DNA from: Orychophragmus violaceus
Taxonomy: Eukaryota > Streptophyta > Magnoliopsida > Brassicales > Brassicaceae
DNA length: 64,000 nucleotides
Assembly (NCBI GenBank): GCA_030180135.1
Contig: CM058238.1
Location: 4,040,461 to 4,104,460, forward strand
Reading direction: 5' to 3'
Position 1 is the stretch's first letter. Each line of letters opens with the position of its first letter. Positions 33,265 through 43,400 of the stretch are shown in pieces. Made by a program: the position numbers and the translations under genes. The notes beneath the pieces are model-generated. The model was given only the letters and a program-made list of their open reading frames with translations, made no database searches and was not told the origin of the DNA.

Positions 33265-36200
33265 CTAGCCCAGTTCTACAATGAGATCTCTTAGGGCCCG
33301 TTTTGCTAGGGCATCTGCCGGCCCATTTGCAACTCTACTGATAAACGAAAAAGAGATAAACGAGAAAGACGAGGATAACAAAGCGATGTCCGATAAGATT
33401 CCATGCGCTTCAGAGAGGGATTCTCCGGCGTCGATGGTGCGAACTAGGTGAAGGGAGTCCGATAGGACTGATAATCTTCTGATGTTGAGGTCTAGTGCTT
33501 TCCTTAGAGCAGCACGGATTGCTAGGGCTTCTGCTACGATCGCTGATCCAACATAGGGAGCATGTTCTGAGAAGTCGAGCTGATGATTTGGGAAGTTTAG
33601 GGTCCAGCCCATCCCTGCTAAGTTTCGATTCGCACACCACGCACCATCGGTATGGCAGGTGATGATCGGATCCGGAAGATTTGAGAGGTGGAATACTGGA
33701 GGTACTCGGGTTGATGGGGTTTGGTTTGGGGCGATTGGTTGAGCCAGGAACCATTCCCGAGCATCGCAGGTAGCCTTTAGCATCGTTTCTTCTACTGTGA
33801 ATATTCTGTTCTGGAAAATTCTTTGATTCCTCATCTTCCAAATAGTCCACAGAACCCAGGCATGGAGAACTTTTGGAGGTAATCCCGTTGAGGGTAGAGT
33901 TCTTCGGTCTTGAGCCAGTTGGATAGAAGCGATGGCAGTGGGGTTTGGTGGGAAAGACAGAGTCTGGTCAAACGGTGCTAGTGCCCATACTTCTCGGGCA
34001 AACCTGCAATCGAAGAGAACATGTGCACAAGTCTCCAACTCGTGGCATAAGCCACATTTCTCATCAAGTACAATACCTCTTCTTCCAAGGTTAGCACCCA
34101 CTGGTAAAGCATTATGGAGAATTTTCCATATGAATGTGCGGATTTTTGGGGCTGTCGGTATTGACCAGACTAGTGATTCCCAGTTGATTGGTAAAAGATT
34201 TTGATCATGATGGGGCAAATTTGAATTGGCTCTGTACCCTGACTTAGTCGTGTAGACACCAGTCGGATTAGCTAGCCATATGAGTTTATCACTAGCACCT
34301 AGGGAGCTTGGTTTGATGGTTAGGATATCTGAAGTATGAGTAGGTAGGATTAACTCAACTTTATTGATGTCCCACTCTGTTGAATTTGGCAGAAACAGAT
34401 CTGCCACTCTAAGGTCTTGAAATTCTTCTGGTGCTGGTCCTATGGGTGTACGCTTATCTGATGTTGAGAGCCAGGCATTTTCCCAGATCTTGATCGTGTT
34501 CCCATTTCCTACTGCCCATCCCAATTGGGTGATCAGGAGGTCTCTTCCCACCAAGATACTTCTCCAGCCATGAGAAGCGTTGGTAGGTGCTGTACACTCG
34601 AGGAAGTCTGTTGAAACACAATATTTCCCTACAAGTGTTCTGGCTAAGAGACTTTGGGGGTTCTGCAGGATTCTCCATCCAATTTTTGCGAGTAAGGCTT
34701 CGTTCACTGAACTTATATCACGTACTCCTAGTCCTCCTTTGCTTTTTGGCTTAGCTATTTTATCCCATGAGACCCAGCAGATTTTCCTCTTGTCCATAGA
34801 TGTATCCCACCAGAATCTTGTAAGTGTTGATTGAATTCTTTTTTGCAGGGAAACAGGGAGTAGGAAGCAGGACATTGAGTACAGGGGCATGGATGATAGA
34901 ACACTTTTCAGCATAGTTAGTTTTCCGGCACTCGAGAGGCATCTTGATGACCAACTAACAGCTTTCTGTCTGATCCTGTCGACTATTGACGTAAACAGAT
35001 CTTTCTTTTTCCTCCCGAAGTGTTCAGGTAGGCCCAGATATTTTCCAACCCCTCCCTCCTTGTTTATGTCCAGAATGCGCATGACTTGTTGCTTAAGGTC
35101 CATCGGTGTTCTCTTAGAGAAAGAGATAGATGATTTAGAGCAGTTTATTTTCTGACCTGATATGCCTTCATAGAGATGTATGATTCTCTTTAGTTCATTG
35201 GCTGTAGCTTCCTCTGCTCTGCAAAAGAACATAGTATCATCCGCAAACAATAGATGATTGATCCTAGGGCATTGTCTAGCAACTCTAATGCCTTTTAGGG
35301 ACCCCTGATCTTGAGCTTTTTTGCACATTCCTGACAGGATCTCACTACAGAGTATAAAGAGATATGGGGAGAGAGGATCTCCTTGGCGGATTCCTCTACT
35401 AGGTAACACTCTTCCTCTTGCAGCTCCATTAACAATAAATGAGTATGTCACCGAGGTCACACATAGCATAATCCATCCAATGAATTTGTCATGGAAGCCA
35501 AAACGCTTTAGGACCTGTTCAATCATTGTCCATTCAAGCCTGTCGTATGCTTTAGACATGTCTGTCTTAACAGCCATAGAACAGTAGGTTTCTGCCTTTG
35601 AGTTTTTTAGGAAATGAAGGATCTCATGTGTAATGAGGACATTGTCCGTAATTGCTCTGTTAGGAACAAACGCTGATTGGGTTTCTGAGATTAGAGAATC
35701 TAGGCAGGGTTGCATTCTTTTTGAGATTATCTTTGAGACCACCTTGTAGAACACATTGCAAAGTGCAATGGGTCTATATTCAGCAACTGTTTTTGCCCCA
35801 ATGACTTTCGGGATGAGTCTGACCAGGGTGTCATTTGCTGATCTTGGTAGGTTGTCTGACTCAAAGAAATCTTTTACTTCCTTTATTAGGTCTCCCCCTA
35901 TGACTTCCCAGTTGGTTTGGAAAAAGCTGGCCGAAAAGCCATCTGGGCCAGGAGCCTTGTCCGGGTGGATGCTGAAGAGAGCCTCCTTTATTTCCTCAGG
36001 TGAAGGTAAATCTGTTAGCTCTCTGTTGGTATCCTCTGTAATCATTGGATCCACTGCTTGTTGGATTATCACTTCTGTGTTCAACGATGGGGTTTCTGCA
36101 GTGTACAACTTTTGGAAGTAGGACTCAATGACTCGCACTATTTGATCCTCTTCAAAGGTTGGGTTTCCTGAATCATCATCAATTACTGTGAATTTATTGA

Positions 36201-37281
36201 TTGCTTTCCTTCCTCTAGTGACTGCGTGGAAGTAGTTTGTATTTTTGTCTCCCAAAAGCAACCAGAATTGCCTACTTCTTTGCTTCCAAAACTCTTCCTC
36301 TGCAGCATATGTCACTTTTAGCATTTCATTGATTTCTGTTATTCCTGCGTCATTGCAGGAGGGATTTGTCATAGCCTCCTCCAGTTTCTTCTTCAGTTCT
36401 TCTATCCTCTTGAAGCTGTTGTTCTGGTTCTGCTTATTCCAAGCAATCAGGGCTGTCCTTATTTTATCCAACTTTTCTTTTACCAGGAGTCTCGCATCTT
36501 CAGACCATGTGACTTCAATCAATTTTTTCACTTCCTCATTGTCTCTGAATCTTCGGTCGTACCTAAAAATACCTTTTCTCCTTTTCTTTGTAGGATCCAG
36601 ATAAGTTGCTATGGGTCTATGATCGGATCCTTCATACCTGAGGTATTCACAACGAGCTTCCGGGTACTTTTCAGACCATATACTGTTGGCTAGAGCTCTA
36701 TCCAGTCTTACTTGTATGAGTTGTTGGTTTCTTATACCTCGCCAGGATAGCTTTTCACCGGAATGTTGTAGATCATAGAGGTCACATTCAGAGAGGAAGG
36801 AGCGGAAGTCTCCAAAGGTACCTTCTGCTCTCAAAGGGCCGCCCTCTTTCTCTGTATTGTCTATTATATCATTGAAATCCCCTGATATGAACCAGGGAGC
36901 ATCTCGCATAATGGCTAGACAAGTTAGATGTTCCCATAGCTTTTTCCTTTGAGTTTTATCAGGGTCTCCATAGACAAATGTAGCATAGAAAATAGAGCCT
37001 TCATATGAAATTTCAGTATCAAGAAAGTTTGTACAAGCTGTGATAACTTGAAGGTTTACATCTTGTTTCCATAATAAAGCTAGGCCACCACCAGCATGAC
37101 CATGCGGAGGGACTAGGTTATGATGAGTGAAACTCAGACCTTGTAGCTTTTTGAGAACTTTCTCGTTAGGGTTTTTTGTCTCAGAGAGGAAGATAATATC
37201 CGGGTCAATAAGACGCTTTATTTCCTTGAGACGACGAACTGTCAAGGGATTCCCCAAACCTTGGCAGTTCCAGCATACCAT
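33265..37281 (-). CDS. LINE ORF2: endonuclease / reverse transcriptase / RNase H
   Basis: A 1338-residue open frame. Domains in order: AP-type endonuclease (CWNCQGLGNP start, LSETK near 32-36, GDFNDI near 134, GSDHRP near 218), reverse transcriptase from about 430 to 700 (DKAPGPDGFSASFF, DMSKAYDRLEW, GIRQGDPLSPYLF and the catalytic FADDT near 679), zinc-binding zf-RVT region (CGLCHELETCAHVLFDC), and C-terminal RNase H (CHTDGAW, then LSDSLHLVRTI). All key residues are present. No stop or frameshift is seen, so the protein could be active. Confidence 0.95.
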   Translation of the reverse strand: MVCWNCQGLGNPLTVRRLKEIKRLIDPDIIFLSETKNPNEKVLKKLQGLSFTHHNLVPPHGHAGGGLALLWKQDVNLQVITACTNFLDTEISYEGSIFYATFVYGDPDKTQRKKLWEHLTCLAIMRDAPWFISGDFNDIIDNTEKEGGPLRAEGTFGDFRSFLSECDLYDLQHSGEKLSWRGIRNQQLIQVRLDRALANSIWSEKYPEARCEYLRYEGSDHRPIATYLDPTKKRRKGIFRYDRRFRDNEEVKKLIEVTWSEDARLLVKEKLDKIRTALIAWNKQNQNNSFKRIEELKKKLEEAMTNPSCNDAGITEINEMLKVTYAAEEEFWKQRSRQFWLLLGDKNTNYFHAVTRGRKAINKFTVIDDDSGNPTFEEDQIVRVIESYFQKLYTAETPSLNTEVIIQQAVDPMITEDTNRELTDLPSPEEIKEALFSIHPDKAPGPDGFSASFFQTNWEVIGGDLIKEVKDFFESDNLPRSANDTLVRLIPKVIGAKTVAEYRPIALCNVFYKVVSKIISKRMQPCLDSLISETQSAFVPNRAITDNVLITHEILHFLKNSKAETYCSMAVKTDMSKAYDRLEWTMIEQVLKRFGFHDKFIGWIMLCVTSVTYSFIVNGAARGRVLPSRGIRQGDPLSPYLFILCSEILSGMCKKAQDQGSLKGIRVARQCPRINHLLFADDTMFFCRAEEATANELKRIIHLYEGISGQKINCSKSSISFSKRTPMDLKQQVMRILDINKEGGVGKYLGLPEHFGRKKKDLFTSIVDRIRQKAVSWSSRCLSSAGKLTMLKSVLSSMPLYSMSCFLLPVSLQKRIQSTLTRFWWDTSMDKRKICWVSWDKIAKPKSKGGLGVRDISSVNEALLAKIGWRILQNPQSLLARTLVGKYCVSTDFLECTAPTNASHGWRSILVGRDLLITQLGWAVGNGNTIKIWENAWLSTSDKRTPIGPAPEEFQDLRVADLFLPNSTEWDINKVELILPTHTSDILTIKPSSLGASDKLIWLANPTGVYTTKSGYRANSNLPHHDQNLLPINWESLVWSIPTAPKIRTFIWKILHNALPVGANLGRRGIVLDEKCGLCHELETCAHVLFDCRFAREVWALAPFDQTLSFPPNPTAIASIQLAQDRRTLPSTGLPPKVLHAWVLWTIWKMRNQRIFQNRIFTVEETMLKATCDAREWFLAQPIAPNQTPSTRVPPVFHLSNLPDPIITCHTDGAWCANRNLAGMGWTLNFPNHQLDFSEHAPYVGSAIVAEALAIRAALRKALDLNIRRLSVLSDSLHLVRTIDAGESLSEAHGILSDIALLSSSFSFISFSFISRVANGPADALAKRALRDLIVELG

Positions 37282-37500
37282 TTTTAAGGAAGAGGAGATG
37301 ATGGATCCTGAAAATCCATCCTCTTCCTTGAGGTTGTGGCTGGTATCAGTCTGGGGAAGTTCGAAGGTAAGATTGGGTCAGAGGCACTTCTTCTTTGGTT
37401 TGGGATAGTTGAGATACCAGTCGTTGTCAATGGGGTTCTTGAGGTTGATGGTCCAGGTTTCTTAGAGTTGTCTTTGAAGGTTCTTTTCCTTGGAGATGGT

Positions 37501-39087
37501 TTAACAGTGGGAACTTTCCTTTTCCTTGATTTTACAGGGGCTGGTGTTGCTGATGTAATTACCAGAGTTGTCTTTTTCCCGGGGGGGGCGACCAGGTTTC
37601 CGTTTTGGGGCTGATATTTCTGGTAATTGAGGCGGGATAAGAGGAGCAGCGGTATTTACCGGCCCTAGTCTCAGCGCCACTGGGATCCTTTCAAGCTGAT
37701 CCGGTAGTTGGGCGTTCTCTTGCTGGACAGATGAGGTTAAGGGTATTGACCTACGGGCCATTTGGATTGCAGCTTCTTCAAATTGGCCTTGCTCTTCTGC
37801 CATTCTCACTCTCTCTCTTCGTGCTGCACTCTCTGTGGGATCTGCGCAGCTAGCATATTGAATCATGACATCTCTCAGGTCATTCATAGCGGAGTTAAAG
37901 GCATGTTGAGGTATTTGGTCATCATCTCTTGGTTGAGGTGAAGGGTCCTTATCCAAAGGGGGTCTCCTTGCTCTAGCAGATGAAGATTCATATAGGTAAG
38001 GATCTCCCAATCTCTCCGTTGCGGGAATCCTTGGTTTTGCTATCCATTCTTGTCTCAGGTTCATTGTTTTAGCTTTCTGAGGGGAGCGGTTATGGTAGTG
38101 GGTTTGGTCTTTGTCTTTAGCCCTTGAGTTCTCTTTTTGGTAGCCTGCGGCTCTTGTGCTTTCATCTCTTTGTTGCCCGTGTTCCTTTCTATGGTAATTG
38201 GCCTGAGATGTTTGGCGAAGTTGGGATGGTTGGTCAAACTTATAATGATTAGCATATTCCCTGAAGTTCTGGTTGTGTGTACTTCTTGAGAGGTTGGATG
38301 AGGTTGGTCTGAAGGTTCTTTGTCTTGGCTCACTTCTCTGGTGGTTCTCTTGGGTTCTTGGGGTTTTAGCCATGGACACAGAGTCTGATCTGGTCTGATT
38401 TCTGTCTGCCAGTTTCTGGTTTGAGGTTTTGAGGGGGCAGTCTCTTTCCTCATGGTCCAACCTTAAGCAGGAGGTACAGAATCTCTCAAGCTTCTCATAG
38501 ATTAGGTGCGCCTCCACAGCATCACCTGTTTCAAACTCAACCAAGGTATTCATGATAAGGGGCTGGAGACCATCTATTGTGACCTTCATTCTTGCAGCTT
38601 TGATAGTTATTTCGCAGCACTCATAGTGACCAATGTTATCGGCTATGCTTTTCAGGGTATGTTCTGACCATAGGTGGAGCGGTATTCCTTGTACTTGGAT
38701 CCAGAAGGGGATTTTAGATGGGAAGGATCTCCTATAGGTTGGTTCCCATCTCTCAATAATCACCATCCAGTGTGCATAGTGGAACGGTCTGTTATCCAAA
38801 ACCTTTAGAAGGTCTTCCTCCGAGCTGAATTGGAATTGAAACAGTCCTTGCCCTAGATCAGCTCCTGTAGGTGGGGTTGAGACCTTCCAATGCTCGGTGA
38901 AGAAAGGTATGAGTGACCACATACGTTGGGTCTTCTGGTTTGTTACTCTGCCTACCAGTGTTAGAGCATGGCGTTTCAACAGCTCGGTGTTATCAAAGGG
39001 TGGTACCACCACTTTTGCAGCTCGAGGTGGTTCAGTTGGATAGGCAAGAGCCTTCCCTTTCTCACTCTGTGACAGTCGACAATGCAT
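37501..39087 (-). CDS. LINE ORF1: DUF4283 / zinc-knuckle RNA-binding protein
   Basis: 528 residues. The first 200 residues match the DUF4283 domain of plant LINE ORF1 proteins (WSLIPFFTEHWKVS, FHYAHWMVIIERWEP, PFWIQVQGIPLHLW). A CCHC knuckle, FCTSCLRLDHEERDCP, uses Cys204, Cys207, His212 and Cys217. A long charged Arg/Gln-rich tail follows and contains an AT-hook-like KRKPGRPP near the C terminus. ORF1 packages the element RNA (family knowledge). The gene lies 219 bases upstream of ORF2 on the same strand. Confidence 0.9.
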   Translation of the reverse strand: MHCRLSQSEKGKALAYPTEPPRAAKVVVPPFDNTELLKRHALTLVGRVTNQKTQRMWSLIPFFTEHWKVSTPPTGADLGQGLFQFQFSSEEDLLKVLDNRPFHYAHWMVIIERWEPTYRRSFPSKIPFWIQVQGIPLHLWSEHTLKSIADNIGHYECCEITIKAARMKVTIDGLQPLIMNTLVEFETGDAVEAHLIYEKLERFCTSCLRLDHEERDCPLKTSNQKLADRNQTRSDSVSMAKTPRTQENHQRSEPRQRTFRPTSSNLSRSTHNQNFREYANHYKFDQPSQLRQTSQANYHRKEHGQQRDESTRAAGYQKENSRAKDKDQTHYHNRSPQKAKTMNLRQEWIAKPRIPATERLGDPYLYESSSARARRPPLDKDPSPQPRDDDQIPQHAFNSAMNDLRDVMIQYASCADPTESAARRERVRMAEEQGQFEEAAIQMARRSIPLTSSVQQENAQLPDQLERIPVALRLGPVNTAAPLIPPQLPEISAPKRKPGRPPREKDNSGNYISNTSPCKIKEKESSHC

Positions 39088-39560
39088 TGTTTGCAGGGGT
39101 TCTCAGAGTGTGGTATCGAGGTTATATGATGGGAGAGATTATCAAAGGAGAGTACCACTTTGAAGCTTAGTTCGATCGCGAGAAGAGGGTGTGAGTGGAA
39201 ACCTTAGAAAGGTACCGGAGCTGTGCTTCGGTTTTGCGGTGGTGTGCTAAAGAGCTCAGGCGGATGAGAGGATTCCGATATTGTCGTTGTCTTTAGCGTA
39301 AGAGACGTCAACATTCATAGCAGGGATATTTGAAATTACCTTCCTGAATGGTGAAAGACTTTTACCCGTTGAGTAAGAGGCAGTCTATTCCTTGTATAGC
39401 ACAGGTTCCATTTTGGGGAAATCTTGGTAGAAGAGAGACATGAAAGGGACTTATGGGCTTATGGTTTGAAACGCAAAAGTCAACTCCCTGGGTTGTGTGC
39501 CAGGGAGGTTTTTCTCTCACTAAAATCCCACTCTCTCACTCGAAAATTATTTCCGTATAG

Positions 39561-39640
39561 TATTTAGGATTTAGGGTTTATTATTCAAGCTTAGGGTTTA
39601 TTATTTAGGGTTTAGAGTTTAGTATTTAAGATTTAGGGTT
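39561..39640. repeat. Telomere-like TTTAGGG repeats (right part)
   Basis: A continuation of the degenerate TTTAGGGTTTATTATT array from the left side of the LINE, including CTTAGGG and TTTAGAG variants. Confidence 0.8.
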
Positions 39641-39750
39641 ATGGCTAATTTAGTGACAAAACATGTTTTTGTGCTATTTTTATGATTTTTCTTCTTTGGT
39701 GCTATATTTTTGACAAGTCATGTTTTTTGTGCTATTAATGCGATTTGCCC

Positions 39751-40252
39751 AAAAACAAACTAAACCTTTTTTAGTACAATTAATTAGGGTCAAGATTATG
39801 TTTGAAGATCCAAGGAGAAGAACTGAATAATTGTTTTGCCATAAATAGCAATGGCGTGTTGTTGACCAAAAGAAAATGGTATTGGAGTAACATAAATTCA
39901 ATTATTTTGTCTTCATTGTATACCATTTATGAACTTACCAACGTCGTTGGGAAAATACCATAATAAATTCGAGACAACTGGTTGTTTATTTTTTTTTTGA
40001 ATAATGTAACTTTCAATTTTCAATTTGGATTTTCATTCCCCTTGCTAAATTCCGATGAAGAAACTCGAGAAAAAAAAACTGTATTTAGTTTTTCTATAAA
40101 AATGATTGGTATTAATAACGACAAGACAAAACCAACATATTACAGTGTAATAAAATGAAAATTACAGAAGATTTTTACAGTACTAAATAAATTGGAGAAA
40201 TACAAAAAGAAAACAAAGAGCAAAATCGTTGGGTTTGCTGTCTTATGATTGA
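39751..40252. other. Spacer and PP7L 3' region
   Basis: AT-rich sequence without coding signal; the part nearest 40252 should be the 3' UTR of the phosphatase-like gene. Confidence 0.4.
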
Positions 40253-43048
40253 TCAGAGAGAAGATGACATTTGGCTTATGACCTCCAATGTTGCTTTCGT
40301 CTTCGTCAAATGATCCATCTACAGTTTGTTCATAACACTCTTATTATTAATTCATCTAATTTTTTATATTTTTTCAAAATAAGATATGTATTTTTTAAAG
40401 TTCGGTTCCATATAGCTTACCAGTTCTTTCTCGCGGGTGTCCTGCGAATCAGAAAAAAAAAAACCCAAAGCAAGTGTCAGTCTGTTACGAGAGATTACGT
40501 GAGAGACAAGAAAAGAAAACGAGCTTAACATATTCATACCCTAATTTGAACCTCCTGTTTAAGAGAGCTTATAAGTCTGAACAAATAGTCATAGTTGGAT
40601 TTATGAGGCTCCTGCAAATCATCACAATCATACAATAATCAAGATTCAAGAATCATCACCATCATCATATACCACCAATAATCCGAGATGAATGGTTATT
40701 ACCTCAATGGTGTTGGGAAGAGGAAGACCTTCAAAGACTTGAGTAGACTCTTGAAGCTGAAGGATCTGACTCGGTTCACTTGGCAAAGAAACTGTCCAAG
40801 AAGGCGGATTAGAAATTCCCACTGACGCAAAACCGTGTCCTGTTCTATTCTCCCACATTATCTCTTGTTGAGTTGAAGATCCGTTGCTTATGTTTTGATG
40901 TAGCGACTGTGAAAGAATACACAAGAATAAGGCAATGCTAAAAAAAAGGTGAGAAGTTTCAAGCTTTTTAGTGTTTACCCTTGGGACATTTTCAACAGTG
41001 TAAGATACAAATCTGGGCTCTGAGAAGTTTGGAGGTTCAAGAACAGCATATGCACCTTCATTTTCATAGTTTCTCGAACCCTAAATATGCACACACACAA
41101 AAACCAGTTGGTGAAGCAGCAGAACAGATAGCATCCGGATTGTCTGTCAAAAGAGTGCCAAGGAAACTGACCTGTGAGAGATTTGAAGCACTGAAGATTG
41201 TATAAAGCTTTCCAGATTCTACTTCATGATCTACTGAGTACCCACTTAGCATGTTTCCCATGTCTTCTCGATCAGCTCTTGCATCGGGGCCTTCATGTGA
41301 TCTTATAATCATCTACAATGGTCAACAAGCACATAAACTTTATATAACACCAAATTGGAACATCATTATTTCTTACCAAAACTTTTACACTTACCTTTAA
41401 GTTTGATTGTTTAAGAAAACTCTCGGTGCAATCAGCTCCCCAAAGAAGTCCCTTGTAATTACTTTCGTTCAGACCATCAGCCATCCATGGACATGACCAT
41501 AAAACATGGTTCAGAGTTATATTCCCATCATCATTCTCACCAACTTGTCTCCTCTCAATCTTGTCAAGTTCCTCTAAAGAACCCAACAATAAAGACGGAT
41601 CCGTGCTATGGACCCGAGAACTTTGAAAGAGTCCTCCATGAGTTGTGTAGACACTATCTGATATCATCGACGCCAAAGGTAACATTTTGAAACAATCGAT
41701 ACACTTGGAATATAGCATTGGACCGTTCTCAGCGTATCTGTCACATGTTTCTTTCAAGAAACCAATCTCTTCTGCTGAAACCTTTGTTTCAGAGCTTCCT
41801 CGAAGTAAAACTACACTCTCAGGCATCAGAATCTGTTCAAGAGCATAAGAGAAACAAAACATATTCAAGGCCTTAAATCTAATGTTTTCATGTTAATATA
41901 AAGCACAATCACGGAGAAACTGTATATGTACCTTCCAAGCTAAGAGAACCAAGAACACTTCTAGGCTCCAAGAACCTCGACCAATGTAATTACCATTGAA
42001 CACAAACCATTGGTTCTGTGAAGGCCTTCCTGATTGATCAAAGATTTTGAGGAGATCATGTAATTGGCCGTGGAGATCCCCAACTACAATAACTCTAGAA
42101 TTCTCACCACAACAATTGATTTTAACGCAATTAGCTTCTTTATCTAGAATCTGCGTAGCACAATCCACTAAAGAAACAGCTACAGAATGTGGTAATGTTG
42201 AAGGGAACTCAGAAACCGAGTTCTTCCACGTGAACTGGTTTAATAAACCCATTAGAGTCTCAACCCATTCAAGAGTTAGTTGAGACTCTAAAGGCCATGA
42301 GATTGGCTCCAAAACAATGTCACTGAAATCAGCACCAACAGAATCATCTCCATTCCCTAAATAAATCTCCATTTCCATTGGCTCAGTCATGTCATCTAGA
42401 TGATTGACAGTTTGTGGTTCGTATTTTCTACTACCCATTCCTTGTACACTTGCTATCAACCTCGTCACCTGGTTCTTGTCTTGATCATCCAATGTCTCAT
42501 AGTGAAACCCACGAAGAGACTTCAGAGAACGGTCTGAGTTACTCACCTGCAGAAAATTCCAAACATTTTGGCAATCTCATTGCAGTATCAATGCTCTAAG
42601 ATCATAAAAATGTGCACTTACCACTTGCTTTAGAACCGAACACAATATTCGGGTTACACTATTCTCCGGATCCTGAATCAAAGAACGCAACTTTGGCGTT
42701 AATGGTGATAAACATATATAGAGAGAATACAAATAAGCTTAGACTAACTTTAAGAAAGTCTCGATCAACACCACGTCGAGCTATCTCTTTCAACATAAGC
42801 AAGGTACGTAATTGCTTGTAGTTCTTCATTCTCGTCGGCTTAACCGCACTTAGCTTCAAGAATGCGAATTTGCAAGCTTCAAGCTTTGCGTCTAAAACCC
42901 TTTTCGATATTTCTATACAAAAACCAATCAAATGTAACTAACGTTATACTGGGTTTTGATCCGAACAGAGTTTTTCATGGGGATGGGCCAATTCATTCAG
43001 TTGACTGAACAAATCTCTACCGAAGAAACGATTACCTGGAGGCGCCAT
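40253..43048 (-). CDS. PP7L: Protein phosphatase 7-like (PP7L), catalytically degenerate
   Basis: Eleven exons on the minus strand: 43036-43048, 42749-42912, 42622-42672, 41932-42546, 41395-41832, 41172-41312, 40979-41080, 40703-40906, 40540-40611, 40421-40441 and 40253-40318, 628 residues. The PPP fold is clear: VVGDLHGQLHDLLKIF, HGGLFQSSRVHS and SASNLSQGSRNYENEGAY. The metal-site motifs are altered: GDYVDRG is GNYIGRG and RGNHE is RGSSE. A normal PPP activity is therefore unlikely. Arabidopsis PP7L (AT5G10900) is reported as a nuclear protein needed for chloroplast development and, with MAIN/MAIL1, for transposon silencing. Exon 1 codes for only MAPP plus one base. Confidence 0.9.
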
Positions 43049-43400
43049 GTCGATAAAACCCGGGAAGATTTGAAAAAAATCCCGTGATAAAGACACAGAA
43101 CTCGAATAACCAGAGTTCGGAAAGGTTGTCGGCACAGTTCCGGCGTCGATGTCGATTACAGCCGCCGCTCACCACCGAGGAACGAGCGTTTTCGTGGTAA
43201 CTTCTTGCCGGTTCTAGGGCAAAGAAACCACGCGCATTTCGCTGCTTAAAAAATCGAAAAGGGTGTTGTTTTCTGTACTTATGGGCCATAGGGCCCATAT
43301 TTAAGGCCCAAAATAAGAAACACAGTCTCTCTCTGGAGTGAAAGATTTCGATTGACCGGATTCTGAAAATCCGGCGAAAGAGGCATGAGAAGAAACGGAA
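43049..43400. promoter_or_regulatory. Divergent promoter of PP7L and CMAL
   Basis: 352 bp between the two start codons. Near 43282-43310 three GGCC(C/A)-type site-II/telo-box-like motifs cluster (ATGGGCCATAGGGCCCATAT and AAGGCCCAAA). Such motifs drive genes for ribosome and organelle biogenesis in plants (established for site II elements). The region is short enough to be a shared bidirectional promoter (inference). Confidence 0.6.

Larger units (their letters stand above)
33203..39572 (-). mobile_element. Full-length L1-type LINE with target-site duplication
   Basis: A minus-strand non-LTR retrotransposon of about 6.3 kb. The target-site duplication GTATAGTATTTAGGATTT is at 33203-33220 and 39555-39572; its last T's overlap the T-run (33218-33229) that represents the poly(A) tail. 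Order from the 5' end: untranslated leader (39088-39554), ORF1 (37501-39087), short gap, ORF2 (33265-37281), short 3' UTR. Both ORFs are uninterrupted and the duplication is intact, so the insertion is young. Confidence 0.95.
33033..39750. mobile_element. Inverted-repeat DNA element, split by a LINE
   Basis: The left arm (about 33033-33115) and right arm (about 39660-39750) are imperfect inverted copies sharing ATAGCACAAAAA(A)CAT, AAATATAGCACCAA(A/G)GA and related blocks. Between the arms and the LINE lie telomere-like TTTAGGG/TTTATTA repeats on both sides. With the LINE removed the element would be about 0.4 kb. The outer ends are approximate, so the superfamily (Mutator-like is a guess) is open. 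Confidence 0.55.

Noticed and set aside
33410..38453. Many ORFs on both strands inside the LINE
   Set aside because: They are shadows of the two large LINE ORFs.
33143..39640. True interstitial telomere or chromosome-fusion site
   Set aside because: The TTTAGGG units are few, degenerate, interspersed with TTTATTA and lie within a TIR-bounded element.
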